The notes: generated by a model not told the origin, from the letters alone. Positions 27,942 through 37,394 are shown, counted from the first letter of the stretch. The stretch: 64,000 nt of DNA from Pseudanabaena sp. FACHB-1998 (GCF_014696355.1 NZ_JACJQA010000026.1:1-64000), one strand, 5' to 3'. Translations and numbers: made by a program.

Positions 27942-28742
27942 ATGGCAATTATTGGCGGCATCTTAATCATCATCGGTATTGTTCTGTTTTTCGTGCAGAA
28001 AAACTACAGCACCAAGTTACAAAGTATTCGCTCGGCAACTGGTTCTACTATTGCGGAATTGCAAAACATTGCTGGCGCGATCGCGGGTGAGATTGGAAGT
28101 GGCAATCTACGGGAATATGTGAAAGTGCGGGGCAAAATCTGCACTGATCATCCTCTCATCTCCGAATTGAAGCAATCTCCCTGTGTTCATTACACCATGA
28201 AAGTTGTGAGGGAATATGAGGAGCAACATGTCACCCACGATAGTGAAGGTAAAAGCCGTACCGAAACTCGGCGAGGTTCCGAAACTATATCTAGCAATAG
28301 TCAATCTATTCCATTTACATTACAGGATCGTTCAGGAGAAATGATTGTTAATCCTGACGGTGGCAATATTGAGACAGTGCAAATTCTGGATGAATTTCGT
28401 TCAGAAAATTCTAGCAGTACATCTATATCCTTCGGTGGTTTTACTTTATCCACGGGATCTAACTTTGGTAATGGTAGACGCACGATTGGTTATCGCTATA
28501 CCGAGTCAATTTTGCCCTGCGATCGCGAAGTTTTGGTAATCGGTACAGCCGCCGATGAGGGAGGTCAATTAACGCTTCGCAAACCGATTCAATCGGACAA
28601 AAAGTTTATCATTTCTCTCAAGAGTGAAGAAGAACTCGCCAAGTCTACTGCCAATGCTGTTCAAGGGTTCTTTTATGGAATGGTTGGCTGTTTGGCTAGT
28701 GGTTCGGTGTTATTGATTTTAGGCTTAATTCTCAAGAAATAA
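27942..28742 (+). CDS. GIDE-domain membrane protein, 266 aa
   Basis: One N-terminal membrane span (2-17), a large exposed domain and a C-terminal span (about 238-262): the GIDE/MULAN-like arrangement. The domain shows YVKVRGKI, SPCVHYTMKVVREYEE and the RYTESILPCDREVLVIGTA ending typical of the family, while the RING of eukaryotic forms is absent. Function in bacteria is unknown. ATG at 27942. Convergent with mcrB, sharing a terminator. Confidence 0.85.
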   Translation: MAIIGGILIIIGIVLFFVQKNYSTKLQSIRSATGSTIAELQNIAGAIAGEIGSGNLREYVKVRGKICTDHPLISELKQSPCVHYTMKVVREYEEQHVTHDSEGKSRTETRRGSETISSNSQSIPFTLQDRSGEMIVNPDGGNIETVQILDEFRSENSSSTSISFGGFTLSTGSNFGNGRRTIGYRYTESILPCDREVLVIGTAADEGGQLTLRKPIQSDKKFIISLKSEEELAKSTANAVQGFFYGMVGCLASGSVLLILGLILKK

Positions 28743-28777
28743 AAAAGGCGGCGCATTGCGCCGCCTTTTTTATTTCT
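28735..28777. terminator. Shared convergent terminator, 20-base arms, loop ATT
   Basis: Arms 28735-28754 and 28758-28777, AAAAAAGGCGGCGC stem; U-run in both directions. Confidence 0.9.
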
Positions 28778-28780
28778 ACT

Positions 28781-30703
28781 TTACTCACTAGTTAATTTCG
28801 ACAACGCATTTCTAAAGTCATCCTCTTCTAGTTCTGCAATTTCATACTGGGGTTCAGAAGGGTAAAAGTTACCAAGTGCTGCTTGTAAGGTTGGATCTAC
28901 CTGAATCTTTGGCATAAATTGCTCACCGATCGCTACTCTCAGCATTTCGCTGTTGTGATAGAAGTATTCTTGCAGTAGGGGAATGATGCGGTGATACCAA
29001 GTAAATCGTAGATCTTCGATGGTATCAACATTCATGAAGTAACTATGCCCAATTTGGTAATCGCGCCCGATGAGGAGGGTAATACGTTTGTTGAGTTGGA
29101 TGAGCAATCGATCCAGTTTGATGCCATCGATAACTTTCTCTGTGAGCAATTCAGGGTCGGGTTTGAGTTCAATAAAGGTAAATCGGCGGCGGAGGGCAAT
29201 GTCTAGGAGTGCGATCGAGCGATCGCTTGTGTTCATTGTTCCTAATATGTAGAGATTTTTCGGTACGCCAAATTCTTCTTGGGAGTATGGCAAGGTAACT
29301 TTTAATTCGTTACGCGCTCCTATCCTTTTGTCATCTTCAATCAGTGTAATTAATTCACCAAAAACTTTAGCAATATTTGCTCTGTTGATTTCATCAATAA
29401 TAATCAAATATTTATTATTAGGATCTTCTTTTGCCTCTATACAAATTTTCTTGAATACCCCATTGACAACTCCATAACTAACTTTTCCTGCTTCATCAGG
29501 TATAGGTTTAATTCCCTCTACAAATTCTTCATAAGCAAATGATTGATGGAAAGTCACAAACTTAAAGTATTTTGATTGAAAAATATTTACTTTTTCTAGA
29601 TTATTTTTTTTGATGTTCAATAGTTTTAGGTATGTGTCATACAAATTCTCTCCTACATATTGTTTACCTAAGCTATTAAGATGTATTTTAGCTTTATCGT
29701 TAAAATCAAAATATTCTTGGCAATATGAAGTCAGGTATTTATCAACAACATTCAATCTATCAACTGATTTTCTTGTTATAAAATGAGATGGACAATTTTT
29801 TGTAAACCAGCTTTCACTTAAATTTAGTAATGAAATAGAATTATTGTTCATATAAACAGACAACATTAATATTTCCTGAGTACTCAAATTTTTTATGACT
29901 TCTTTTGAGAAAACTAATTGATCAGATAAAATATCTTTTGTAGTTTGATTAGCTAAATATGTCTTTCCTGTTCCTGGTGATCCATAGAAAATTACATTAC
30001 TTGTGTAATTAAGAAGTATTGACCCATACTTAAATTCACCTTCAATATTTATAATCTCATTCTCAGTTGGAAGAATACATTTGTATAAGAATTCAGTAAT
30101 TTGGTATGAGTCAATCTCTTTGAATTCTATCTGTTCATATAAAAAACTAACTAGGTAAGTATTTGCAGCACAAATACCTCTTGGTCGATATGGTGAACAT
30201 CCAAAATATTCTGATAGATTCGCAATATCTATCCAATTTACTATAGGTAAAATTGTAGATGGTGAGTACAGATACAACAGTTTTACTGCTAAGCGATTAT
30301 TCCTTGATCCTAAATTTCTTTCAAAAGCTAAATCTACAAGGTTTTCATTATATGTATATTTAGCATCATCAAGATCATCATCAAGATCATCATAACGATT
30401 ACGTCTAAATTCTGATAGAATTACGTCTTTAATCTTTTCAAACCACGGATTAATATGAGTTTTATATTCATTATATTTATTTGAAATACTGATTCGTGGG
30501 GCTAGTAAATCAGTTTTGTTAGTTAGCCAAAATAAGTAGCCATCATCGGAAACAAAATCTTCATATTTTAAGTTTGGTATTTCTTCTAGAGGAAACTTTT
30601 CCAAAAAACTTTGATGTAGACGATATAACTCATCAGGCATTGTTTTAGGATTTTCTTTCAGCCATTCTTGAAGTGCAACCCGCCAATCTTGATTAAAGCT
30701 CAT
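28781..30703 (-). CDS. mcrB: McrB-like AAA+ ATPase/GTPase of a type IV restriction system, 640 aa
   Basis: Residues about 1-225 are an uncharacterised N-terminal region, which in this family recognises the modified target. The AAA module follows: Walker A YGSPGTGKTYLA (about 234-245), Walker B LIIIDEINRANIAKVFGELI, the McrB signature MNTSDRSIALLDIALRRRF, and ending near EPQYEIAELEE. McrB translocates DNA and needs the McrC nuclease. Unusual: mcrC lies upstream and an oppositely oriented toxin-antitoxin pair separates them. ATG at 30703; the central part is AT-rich. Its promoter must lie in 30704-30853. Confidence 0.9.
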   Translation of the reverse strand: MSFNQDWRVALQEWLKENPKTMPDELYRLHQSFLEKFPLEEIPNLKYEDFVSDDGYLFWLTNKTDLLAPRISISNKYNEYKTHINPWFEKIKDVILSEFRRNRYDDLDDDLDDAKYTYNENLVDLAFERNLGSRNNRLAVKLLYLYSPSTILPIVNWIDIANLSEYFGCSPYRPRGICAANTYLVSFLYEQIEFKEIDSYQITEFLYKCILPTENEIINIEGEFKYGSILLNYTSNVIFYGSPGTGKTYLANQTTKDILSDQLVFSKEVIKNLSTQEILMLSVYMNNNSISLLNLSESWFTKNCPSHFITRKSVDRLNVVDKYLTSYCQEYFDFNDKAKIHLNSLGKQYVGENLYDTYLKLLNIKKNNLEKVNIFQSKYFKFVTFHQSFAYEEFVEGIKPIPDEAGKVSYGVVNGVFKKICIEAKEDPNNKYLIIIDEINRANIAKVFGELITLIEDDKRIGARNELKVTLPYSQEEFGVPKNLYILGTMNTSDRSIALLDIALRRRFTFIELKPDPELLTEKVIDGIKLDRLLIQLNKRITLLIGRDYQIGHSYFMNVDTIEDLRFTWYHRIIPLLQEYFYHNSEMLRVAIGEQFMPKIQVDPTLQAALGNFYPSEPQYEIAELEEDDFRNALSKLTSE

Positions 30704-30853
30704 ACATTTTCTTTACATACAAAATTATCTTCAAACGCTTTACTAGCTTATCATGCCCTTTTAGAATCTTACCTTTTACCTTAACAACTCATACTCAGCC
30801 TGCTAGGGTAAAATCAAAGCATACAAATCAAAGCTTACAAAAAGTCTAAACTT

Positions 30854-31087
30854 ATGCCTCAAGTTGTCACCCTAGAGCAAGTCTTAGAACTAGCCAAGCA
30901 ACTTTCGCTTGTAGATAAAATTAACTTAATCGAAAAAGTAACCCCTGAAATTAAGCGTGAACTGTACATAAAACCTAAGCCTCGTAGATCTTTGCGTGGT
31001 TTGTGGCGGGGCGCTAACATCAGCGATAACGACATAGCTGAAGTCAGAAAAGAAATTTCAACAAACTTTCCCCGCGAGAGTATTTGA
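30854..31087 (+). CDS. Small antitoxin-like protein, 77 aa
   Basis: Immediately precedes the PIN toxin gene, with stop and start codons overlapping (TGATG), the usual order of a toxin-antitoxin pair. N-terminal helices (LEQVLELAKQLSLVDKINLIEKV) followed by a basic, unstructured part (KPKPRRSLRGLWRG) match the small cyanobacterial antitoxins that wrap the PIN toxin. No AbrB or ribbon-helix-helix domain is obvious. ATG at 30854. Confidence 0.7.
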   Translation: MPQVVTLEQVLELAKQLSLVDKINLIEKVTPEIKRELYIKPKPRRSLRGLWRGANISDNDIAEVRKEISTNFPRESI

Positions 31088-31488
31088 TGAGCAATGCAGT
31101 AACTGATACCCATGCCTTAATTTGGTATTTAGAAGACAACCCAAAACTGAGTGAAGCGGCTAACGAAGTTTTTGAACAGTGCGATGGCGGCGAGATTGTG
31201 ATTTACATTCCAACAATTTGTCTAGTTGAGATTGTTTATCTGCAAGAAAAAGCCCGCATTTCTAGCGACTTCAAAAATCAATTAGATGAGGTTCTAGCAG
31301 TTGGTGATACTGGATTAGTTCTATTTGATTTAACTTCTGAAGTGGTTGATGCTTTAGCGAAAATCCCCAAACAGGCAGTTCCTGATTTACCTGATAGAGT
31401 TATAGCAGCTACGGCTTCTCATCTTGGTTTACCTCTCATTAGCCGAGATCACCGAATGCCTCTTGTTGGTATTCCATTAATTTGGTGA
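31087..31488 (+). CDS. vapC: PIN-domain ribonuclease toxin, VapC family, 133 aa
   Basis: A PIN domain with acidic residues in place: Asp in TDTHALIW (about 7), Glu in SEAANEVFEQ, Glu in LVEIVYL, Asp in LPDRVIAATA and Asp in ISRDHRM. VapC toxins cleave RNA, often initiator tRNA or rRNA. The ATG at 31087 overlaps the antitoxin stop by one base. The pair is inserted, against the direction of the flanking genes, between mcrC and mcrB. Confidence 0.92.
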   Translation: MSNAVTDTHALIWYLEDNPKLSEAANEVFEQCDGGEIVIYIPTICLVEIVYLQEKARISSDFKNQLDEVLAVGDTGLVLFDLTSEVVDALAKIPKQAVPDLPDRVIAATASHLGLPLISRDHRMPLVGIPLIW

Positions 31489-31497
31489 TGACTATGT

Positions 31498-31863
31498 TTA
31501 TAAATATTTCGCCTGAGAATCTTCCTCGACCTTACGAATTTGCGCCAGTTGCAAAATAGCCGCCGCCCTCTCAGCATCTTCATTTTCTACACGAGAAACA
31601 AAATCCAATAACTCTTGATGCTCCACTTCCGTAATATCACCATTTTCATTTTGTTCACGCAAATAATCAAGCCGTGCTTGGTCATCTGGCAAAAGTCGCC
31701 GATCTATAACTTGCAATAACAACTCTTCAGAATTGGGTGATATTAAGGTTTGAGATTGCCTAAGTAAATTATTTAATAAGTCAATTACCTCACTAAGCGA
31801 CTCATCAGGTAATTGCTCAACTAACTGCATAACTCTTTGGCGATCGCCTGTTGATATTGCCAT
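31498..31863 (-). CDS. Small acidic protein coupled to mcrC, 121 aa
   Basis: Starts at the ATG one base after the mcrC stop (TGA A ATG), so it is translationally coupled. It is helical and acidic, with VMQLVEQLPDESLSEVIDLL at the start, as in small cyanobacterial antitoxin-like proteins. A Ser-Pro rich link precedes two further helices. Not recognised as a named family. It might regulate McrC or be an antitoxin-like passenger. Convergent with vapC, nine bases apart. Confidence 0.65.
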   Translation of the reverse strand: MAISTGDRQRVMQLVEQLPDESLSEVIDLLNNLLRQSQTLISPNSEELLLQVIDRRLLPDDQARLDYLREQNENGDITEVEHQELLDFVSRVENEDAERAAAILQLAQIRKVEEDSQAKYL

Positions 31864-31864
31864 T

Positions 31865-33154
31865 TCATACTCCTTGACTATCTGCAAAAAGCCCTCTCAA
31901 TCTATCTACTAGCTTATCACGCTCTCCCTGCTTGCTCAAATCACCACAAAGATCAATAGTCGCCGCCGTAATCGTCCCACCTTCTATATCAAACCTAGAT
32001 CTAAGCTCTGACATCCCCACCACCTGTGGATAAATTAGCATCACATTCGGGCAATTGTAACGTTGAGCATAGGCATACATTTGATAAAAATCCGCTTGTG
32101 AAACTCCCAACTTGCGATCGCCTTCTTGCAATCTCTTATACTTCGTATCCATAATCAAAGGGAATCCGTCCTTGTGACGCATCACTAAATCTGGCTTGAG
32201 TTGAAAGACTTGATCATTATTACTATTCTTTGCTAGATAACGCACAGCACCCAACGACTGTGGCAACAAGTCACAATCCTGTAAGTGATTTGGCAAAATT
32301 TCTTGACGATGGCGAGATATGAAACTAATCACGAACTCCTCAAACAGCTTATTCATATCCAACGCAAAAGCAAAAGTCTGGAAATTGCCACTGGATAATT
32401 GCAAACTCTCATTTTCTAGAAATAACCGCGCCAGATTTAAAAGCGGCTCAAAGCGTTGATTTAAGCGCGTAATTGGAATTAATCGTAAATCTTCAATATT
32501 CACCCTTGGCAATAAAGTTACCTCTTCCATCCATTGCTGCAACTCATGCAACATTTGGCGATTATGGAAATTGCGCGTCAACTGATACAGCCGCTCCACC
32601 ATATAGCGCAAAACCCGATTTAGTTGATTGTCCACCGTAAATTCATCAAACGTCACCGCAAATAAATGCTTACGTTCAGGGCGGCGTAGCTGTTCAGTTA
32701 AGTTCCACTTCCCTTTGAGAACTGGTAAAGTATCACTCACAGATTGATAGTTCCGAAAAGCTCCTCTTTGCCACTCTTCCAAAAGATTCATCGCGTATAA
32801 TCGTGTCAAAATCTCAAACCAATCGAGATCCTGTTGACATAGAGAAGCCAGAGAATATTGCTTGACACTCAACTGGTGAGTATATTCCAGCATATACAGC
32901 AAATTTCGCACCGCTTCTTGCTTTGGTGTTGCCGTATTATTGCGATACATTTTCGGCAAAACTTCGACAGTGCGATCGCCTAATCGAAATACACCCACAT
33001 ATTGCCGTGCTTTTAGCTCCCGTTTGCCATTTTGGATAGTCAAGTCAAATAAGCGATCGCCAATTATTTTTTCTAACTTAGCGATCGCTTCTTGCTCTCG
33101 ATCTGTCCAATTAAAACCATTGCTCAATTCATATTCAAACAAGGATAGTTCCAC
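31865..33154 (-). CDS. mcrC: McrC-like restriction nuclease subunit, 429 aa
   Basis: N-terminal domain with QYVGVFRLGDRTVEVLPKM, the usual McrC lead, a central helical part, and a PD-(D/E)xK nuclease core: FQLKPDLVMRHKDGFPLIMD followed by TKYK, then QMYAYAQRY and VMLIYP. It cuts DNA together with McrB when modified cytosine is recognised. The start is GTG at 33154; XisI ends 16 bases upstream, so they form an operon. The nuclease residues are intact. Confidence 0.9.
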   Translation of the reverse strand: MELSLFEYELSNGFNWTDREQEAIAKLEKIIGDRLFDLTIQNGKRELKARQYVGVFRLGDRTVEVLPKMYRNNTATPKQEAVRNLLYMLEYTHQLSVKQYSLASLCQQDLDWFEILTRLYAMNLLEEWQRGAFRNYQSVSDTLPVLKGKWNLTEQLRRPERKHLFAVTFDEFTVDNQLNRVLRYMVERLYQLTRNFHNRQMLHELQQWMEEVTLLPRVNIEDLRLIPITRLNQRFEPLLNLARLFLENESLQLSSGNFQTFAFALDMNKLFEEFVISFISRHRQEILPNHLQDCDLLPQSLGAVRYLAKNSNNDQVFQLKPDLVMRHKDGFPLIMDTKYKRLQEGDRKLGVSQADFYQMYAYAQRYNCPNVMLIYPQVVGMSELRSRFDIEGGTITAATIDLCGDLSKQGERDKLVDRLRGLFADSQGV

Positions 33155-33170
33155 AATTTCTTGCCCGTTC

Positions 33171-33512
33171 TTAACCTATAGCAAACTCGGTTGCAGAGCG
33201 AACTCTAGCGGGTTGAAAGCCTAAAACTATATCTTGGTTCGGTACACCTAATTTCACTAACTCGTAAGCAATACCACCTTCAGTACCATCATATTGAATC
33301 CAAATCTTTCCATCCTTAATATCCAGATGTAATAAACATCCGTAATCTCTTATATCATTACGTTTCCAACCCACATAAACTAGTTGATAATGGTCATGTT
33401 CCACATCAAAAATCGTCTGAGCTTCAACTTCCTTTGATGATCGCATAGAACGCTCTGCTTTTGCTTGCATTAGTTGTTGAATATATTGTCTATATATAGC
33501 TACTTTATCCAT
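33171..33512 (-). CDS. xisI: XisI family protein, 113 aa
   Basis: A full-length XisI: VYRQYIQQLMQ-like N-terminus, DHYQLVYVGWK and the conserved IWIQYDGTEGGIAYELVKLG followed by VPNQDIVLGF. XisI, with XisH, controls excision of nif elements in heterocystous species, but occurs widely in cyanobacteria. There is no XisH next to it here; instead it sits 16 bases before mcrC. A role as specificity or accessory factor is inference. ATG at 33512. Confidence 0.9.
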   Translation of the reverse strand: MDKVAIYRQYIQQLMQAKAERSMRSSKEVEAQTIFDVEHDHYQLVYVGWKRNDIRDYGCLLHLDIKDGKIWIQYDGTEGGIAYELVKLGVPNQDIVLGFQPARVRSATEFAIG

Positions 33513-33596
33513 TGTGCAATGCTCTCCTTATTTAAGTCCTAAACCAAAAAATTTAGTTGACGAAAAGAAAGACAAATAATTGTTTCAATCTAAAAA

Positions 33597-34439
33597 TTAT
33601 GCTTCTACAGATGGAAAACCATCCGTGGGACTCCAGAAAAGCTTCTTGGTAGGTTCTTTTTTTACATGGGCATTAAAAGCTTTAATAGTTAATGCAGCCA
33701 GCAGAGTCATTGTCGTAGGTCTAAAAATATGCTCTTCTTTCATAAGAAAATCATATAGAACAAACGAGGGACTTTGGGGATCAGGATTACACTCATCCTT
33801 CCAAATACTTTCTAGTTCTGCAAAAAACTCTTCTCCATCGTCCATAGCTGTATTTAGAATCAAAAGAGCCGCAAATCCCATAGCAGCACTTTTTCTACCT
33901 AACTTTTGAGTCGCCTCAAAAGCTGGAAATATCACATCTACATATTTTTTGCCATGTAAAGCGATACTTCTCTCAGCGTACTGTCTGTTTGTGAGAATGA
34001 ACTTATGTTTATTCTCATGCTCTGTTTCTATCCATGCCTTATGCTGTTTAGCAATAGCTGAAAATAGGGGAGCTTTGGGAAGCCCTTGAAGATTCATCAA
34101 ATCTGTGACAGTTCTAGGTTTCCCAATATCAATAGTCCCAAAAGCCTCATCTTCTTCGATACCTTTTATGACAAGCGTTTTAAAAGCTTTGCCACTATTT
34201 ACACAAGCTGTCAATCGATGTTGTCCATCCAGCAAGCGTCCAGATTTAGAAAAAGCAATCGCTTCACCATTTAACATCCATTCATTGTTCTTGAGGCTGC
34301 TGGTGAGTCTTTTGATATGATCTTTTTTTAGTGGGCGATTATCCCGATTATGTTTTTCAAGAATCTCCCTTGCTAGTTCTGGTGTTATTTCTGCAACTCC
34401 AGATTCAATATTACTTTCTATAAATCTAATTTTTTCCAT
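33597..34439 (-). CDS. ParB-like (DGQHR) protein, 280 aa
   Basis: Residues about 15-110 follow the ParB/Srx-like fold: ITPELAREILEKHNRDNRPL, then HIKRLTSSLKNNEWMLNGEAI and the signature LDGQHRLTACV (about 70-80), then FGTIDIGKPRTVTDLM. Proteins with this order are common in phages, plasmids and islands; some may be DNA-modifying accessory factors. The C-terminal half is helical and unassigned. It is the first gene of the minus-strand island; a MITE inserted just upstream could affect its promoter. Confidence 0.8.
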   Translation of the reverse strand: MEKIRFIESNIESGVAEITPELAREILEKHNRDNRPLKKDHIKRLTSSLKNNEWMLNGEAIAFSKSGRLLDGQHRLTACVNSGKAFKTLVIKGIEEDEAFGTIDIGKPRTVTDLMNLQGLPKAPLFSAIAKQHKAWIETEHENKHKFILTNRQYAERSIALHGKKYVDVIFPAFEATQKLGRKSAAMGFAALLILNTAMDDGEEFFAELESIWKDECNPDPQSPSFVLYDFLMKEEHIFRPTTMTLLAALTIKAFNAHVKKEPTKKLFWSPTDGFPSVEA

Positions 34440-34470
34440 TCAACTATATATAACTGTTTAACTAATTTTG

Positions 34471-34599
34471 CTTAGTACAGGACAAAAAGCTTAAAACGCT
34501 CTCCCAGCAAGGTTTTCAGTCAAAATGCCTGTAATCAATACTGGGTAAGGGTTTCAGCCGATTTCGTCGTTTCATTTTTATTTTTTGTCCTGTACTAAG
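34471..34599. mobile_element. MITE with perfect terminal repeats and 9-bp target duplication
   Basis: CTTAGTACAGGACAAAAA (34471-34488) is exactly inverted at 34582-34599, and the element is 129 bp long with no ORF. CTAATTTTG flanks it on both sides (34462-34470 and 34600-34608), a clean target duplication. 9-bp duplications are typical of IS4/IS10-like and some IS1-like transposases. It sits about 30 bases upstream of the ParB-like start. Confidence 0.85.
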
Positions 34600-34731
34600 C
34601 TAATTTTGTATAAGTAAAATATTTACTTAGTAATTTGACTTTGGCTGATCCCTACTAGCTCACTTTTCTACCCGTCAAACATTATTTTATCACAAAAATA
34701 AGTGTTTAAATGGCAAACTAATATATAAACG

Positions 34732-34754
34732 AAAAGCACCCAGAGGGTGCTTTT
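34732..34754. terminator. Terminator of the aminopeptidase gene
   Basis: AAAAGCACCC and GGGTGCTTTT (arms 34732-34741, 34745-34754; loop AGA). Confidence 0.85.
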
Positions 34755-34766
34755 GTCCTAGACAAA

Positions 34767-37394
34767 TTAGGAAGTTTTAGATTTTGCTTCGATCGCTTCG
34801 AGGCGACTCTTTAGCGATTGATTATCCTTACGCAATTGATCGAGTTCCTCACGTAATTGTTTTAACCCTGCATCCTTGCCGATCGCCTTCTGCACTCGTT
34901 GAATTGCTTCATCGGCAACTCGGCGCACCCGACCATCGGGAGTGGAATCCGATAGCGATCGCAAGACCCCAATTGCGCCAGCGCTATCGACTTGCCCCAA
35001 TGCCGCAACCACTGACATTTGCGTTAAGAAGAAGGTTTCCTGCGCGATGATTTGCAAACGATTGAGAATCTGCTCGGTTTTGGGCTTTGTTTGCGATTTG
35101 CCCATTGCACCGAGAGCGCGAATGGCGGCAAGACGTAAGGGCTGAGGCACATCAGGCTCCGTGTATTTAATCACGGTTTCTAAAGCTTCGTCGGAATCTT
35201 TAATTTTCGCTAAACCAGCGATCGCGCCTGAACGCACTACTTCATTCCATCCCGAACGCTCCTTAAGTACGGTTTGCAACAGCTTCACCACCTTAGATGG
35301 TTCGCGATCGGCACTGAGCGCCGCCGCCAATTCACCCGTCAATCTGGCTGCATTTGCCTCGACCGTGTAGCTAGGATCGCCTTTCTTGATAAAGGGCTTG
35401 ATCAAGTCCAAACTCTTCTGCACCTTATTTTGGGCTAAGCCACTGAGAACGGCATTTCTCACCTTGGCATTAGGATCTTCTAATCCCTTTGCTAAAGCTT
35501 CAAAGGCTTGATCGAGTTTAATCGTTGCCAGATTATCGGCAATTTCTACCCGCACGCCCCAGAACTTTTCATCAATGAGGGCTTGACCGAGAGCTTTCAC
35601 CGCTTCTAGCCCGCCTTTTTTTGCAAGAGCTTCGGCGCATTGAATACGGGCGAGGGGGTCGGGGTCAAATTGCAAACCTGCTTTGAGTTCCGCTACTCCA
35701 TATTCGAGGGTGACCTGTTTGAGATAATTATTGCCGCGATCGAAGCTAATGTATTGAGGTTTTGTTTTTAAAGGGAAGTAGAAAGCCTGTTCTTTCTCAA
35801 ATACTTTAACTGTAAAAACTTGTGGTTCTCCCTCTTCAAAGCCAAAACCAATGGGAATCTTCAGATCAAAGAGTTCATCTTGAGTTTGAGCAACTGTAAC
35901 CTTCGCCAAGTTGTTATCACTATCCCAGCTATAGCCCACCTTATATTCAGGATGTCCACCTCGGAAGACATATTGATCGAAAAGGAACATACAGTTTTTG
36001 CCTGTCGCTTCTTCGATCGCCCTTAATAAATCAATGGTTTCCACAGTTTTGTGAGCATTAGTCTGTACAAAATGATGAATCGCTTTCCAGAATAGAGCAT
36101 CACCTAACTCGGTGCGGAGCATGTGATAAACACAGCCGCCCTTCTCGTAAATGTGGCGATCGTATAGCTCGATCGCTTCTCGATAGACATGGGTAACCAT
36201 CGGACGACGGTAGCGATCGCGATCTTCGGCTAGATAACTTCTCGCCTCACCGAGACGATAATAGGCGGCTTCTTCGGCTCCATATTCATGATCTGTCCAC
36301 AGCACCTCTGCATAGGTGGCGGCTCCTTCCTTAACCCAAGCGTGTGACCAATGCTTAATCACCAATAAGTCGCCAAACCATTGATGGGCGAGTTCATGGG
36401 CAACGAGGCTTTCGCTAAAGCGATTATCCAGTGCGGCTCTCGCATCGAGAACACAGCGATCGGTTAACAGAGTTGCGGAAGTATTTTCCATTCCGCCGAA
36501 AATAAAATCCGCTACACAAACCTGTGCATATTTCGGAAAAGCATAATCGTAACCATACTTCTCACTGAAAAATTCAATCATGCGCGGAGTTTTACCCATT
36601 GTCAAGATCGCTTCTTCTTGACTGCGAGATTTATCCACATAGTAGGTAACGGGCTTCCCTTTCCATACATCCTTAACTTCAAGGAAATCACCGATCGCTA
36701 GGGTCATCAGATAGCTAGGATGGATTTCCTTTTGCGACCAATGATAGGTCTTCTCTTTTTTATAATCCTTAACCTCGATCAGTTCTCCATTAGAAATTAC
36801 CGTCAATTCCTTCGGCACGCGGATCGAGATTTCGGAAGTGGCGAGTTGTCCGGGGTAATCAAAGCAGGGGAACCAATAGCGCGAATCCTCATCTTCTCCC
36901 TGTGTCCAAACCTGTGTAGGTTTATTGGGCTGATGTTCCGTTGGTTTTACAAAATAGATGCCCCGTTGAGGTTGCTCGGCAGCATAGGCGATCGCAATTT
37001 CTAGCGGTACACCTGCGCGAGTTGGCTCATTTAGATAAATTTTTAGAAATTCGCCATCATAATCAAACTTGCTTTTTGTCTTGTCAGGATCGGGCTTGGC
37101 TTCGATCTGAGTATTAATTTCGACATGATCGATCCGCAAATTCACTGCATCCAAGGTCAAATCGCTAATCCCATCACGCACAGGATTAAGGCGGATTTTG
37201 CAAGTACCTGCGATCGCTTGATTGGGAATGTCCAGCACTAAATCGAGGGCAATATGCTCAACTTGTCCTGGGCGATCGGGATTGTAATGAGGCTTCGCCC
37301 CCGGTAACTGAAAAGATTTATGCTTTTTCGATTTGTCACTTTCTCCGTCCCAAAAACCTAATTCCAAATGGCTTTCCCACGATTTGCGTGTCAT
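34767..37394 (-). CDS. M1-family zinc aminopeptidase with HEAT repeats, 875 aa
   Basis: N-terminal beta domain, then the catalytic domain with GGMENTSATLLTD and the zinc site HELAHQWFGDLL with the third ligand Glu in WVKEGAATYAE. Residues about 560-830 contain HEAT-like helical repeats (VKALGQALIDEKFWGVRVEI and similar), and the C-terminus is a coiled coil (LKQLREELDQLRKDN). The enzyme removes N-terminal residues from peptides. The true start is probably the ATG at 37394; a TTG three codons upstream is possible. Confidence 0.92.
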   Translation of the reverse strand: MTRKSWESHLELGFWDGESDKSKKHKSFQLPGAKPHYNPDRPGQVEHIALDLVLDIPNQAIAGTCKIRLNPVRDGISDLTLDAVNLRIDHVEINTQIEAKPDPDKTKSKFDYDGEFLKIYLNEPTRAGVPLEIAIAYAAEQPQRGIYFVKPTEHQPNKPTQVWTQGEDEDSRYWFPCFDYPGQLATSEISIRVPKELTVISNGELIEVKDYKKEKTYHWSQKEIHPSYLMTLAIGDFLEVKDVWKGKPVTYYVDKSRSQEEAILTMGKTPRMIEFFSEKYGYDYAFPKYAQVCVADFIFGGMENTSATLLTDRCVLDARAALDNRFSESLVAHELAHQWFGDLLVIKHWSHAWVKEGAATYAEVLWTDHEYGAEEAAYYRLGEARSYLAEDRDRYRRPMVTHVYREAIELYDRHIYEKGGCVYHMLRTELGDALFWKAIHHFVQTNAHKTVETIDLLRAIEEATGKNCMFLFDQYVFRGGHPEYKVGYSWDSDNNLAKVTVAQTQDELFDLKIPIGFGFEEGEPQVFTVKVFEKEQAFYFPLKTKPQYISFDRGNNYLKQVTLEYGVAELKAGLQFDPDPLARIQCAEALAKKGGLEAVKALGQALIDEKFWGVRVEIADNLATIKLDQAFEALAKGLEDPNAKVRNAVLSGLAQNKVQKSLDLIKPFIKKGDPSYTVEANAARLTGELAAALSADREPSKVVKLLQTVLKERSGWNEVVRSGAIAGLAKIKDSDEALETVIKYTEPDVPQPLRLAAIRALGAMGKSQTKPKTEQILNRLQIIAQETFFLTQMSVVAALGQVDSAGAIGVLRSLSDSTPDGRVRRVADEAIQRVQKAIGKDAGLKQLREELDQLRKDNQSLKSRLEAIEAKSKTS

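Larger units (their letters stand above)
34440..34766. other. 327-base gap: MITE and aminopeptidase terminator
   Basis: Contains the MITE above, AT-rich DNA, and the terminator at 34732-34754. No gene is seen. Confidence 0.7.

Noticed and set aside
33513-33596. XisH remnant beside xisI
   Set aside because: The gap is too short and no PD-(D/E)xK pattern is visible; the next gene is ParB-like.
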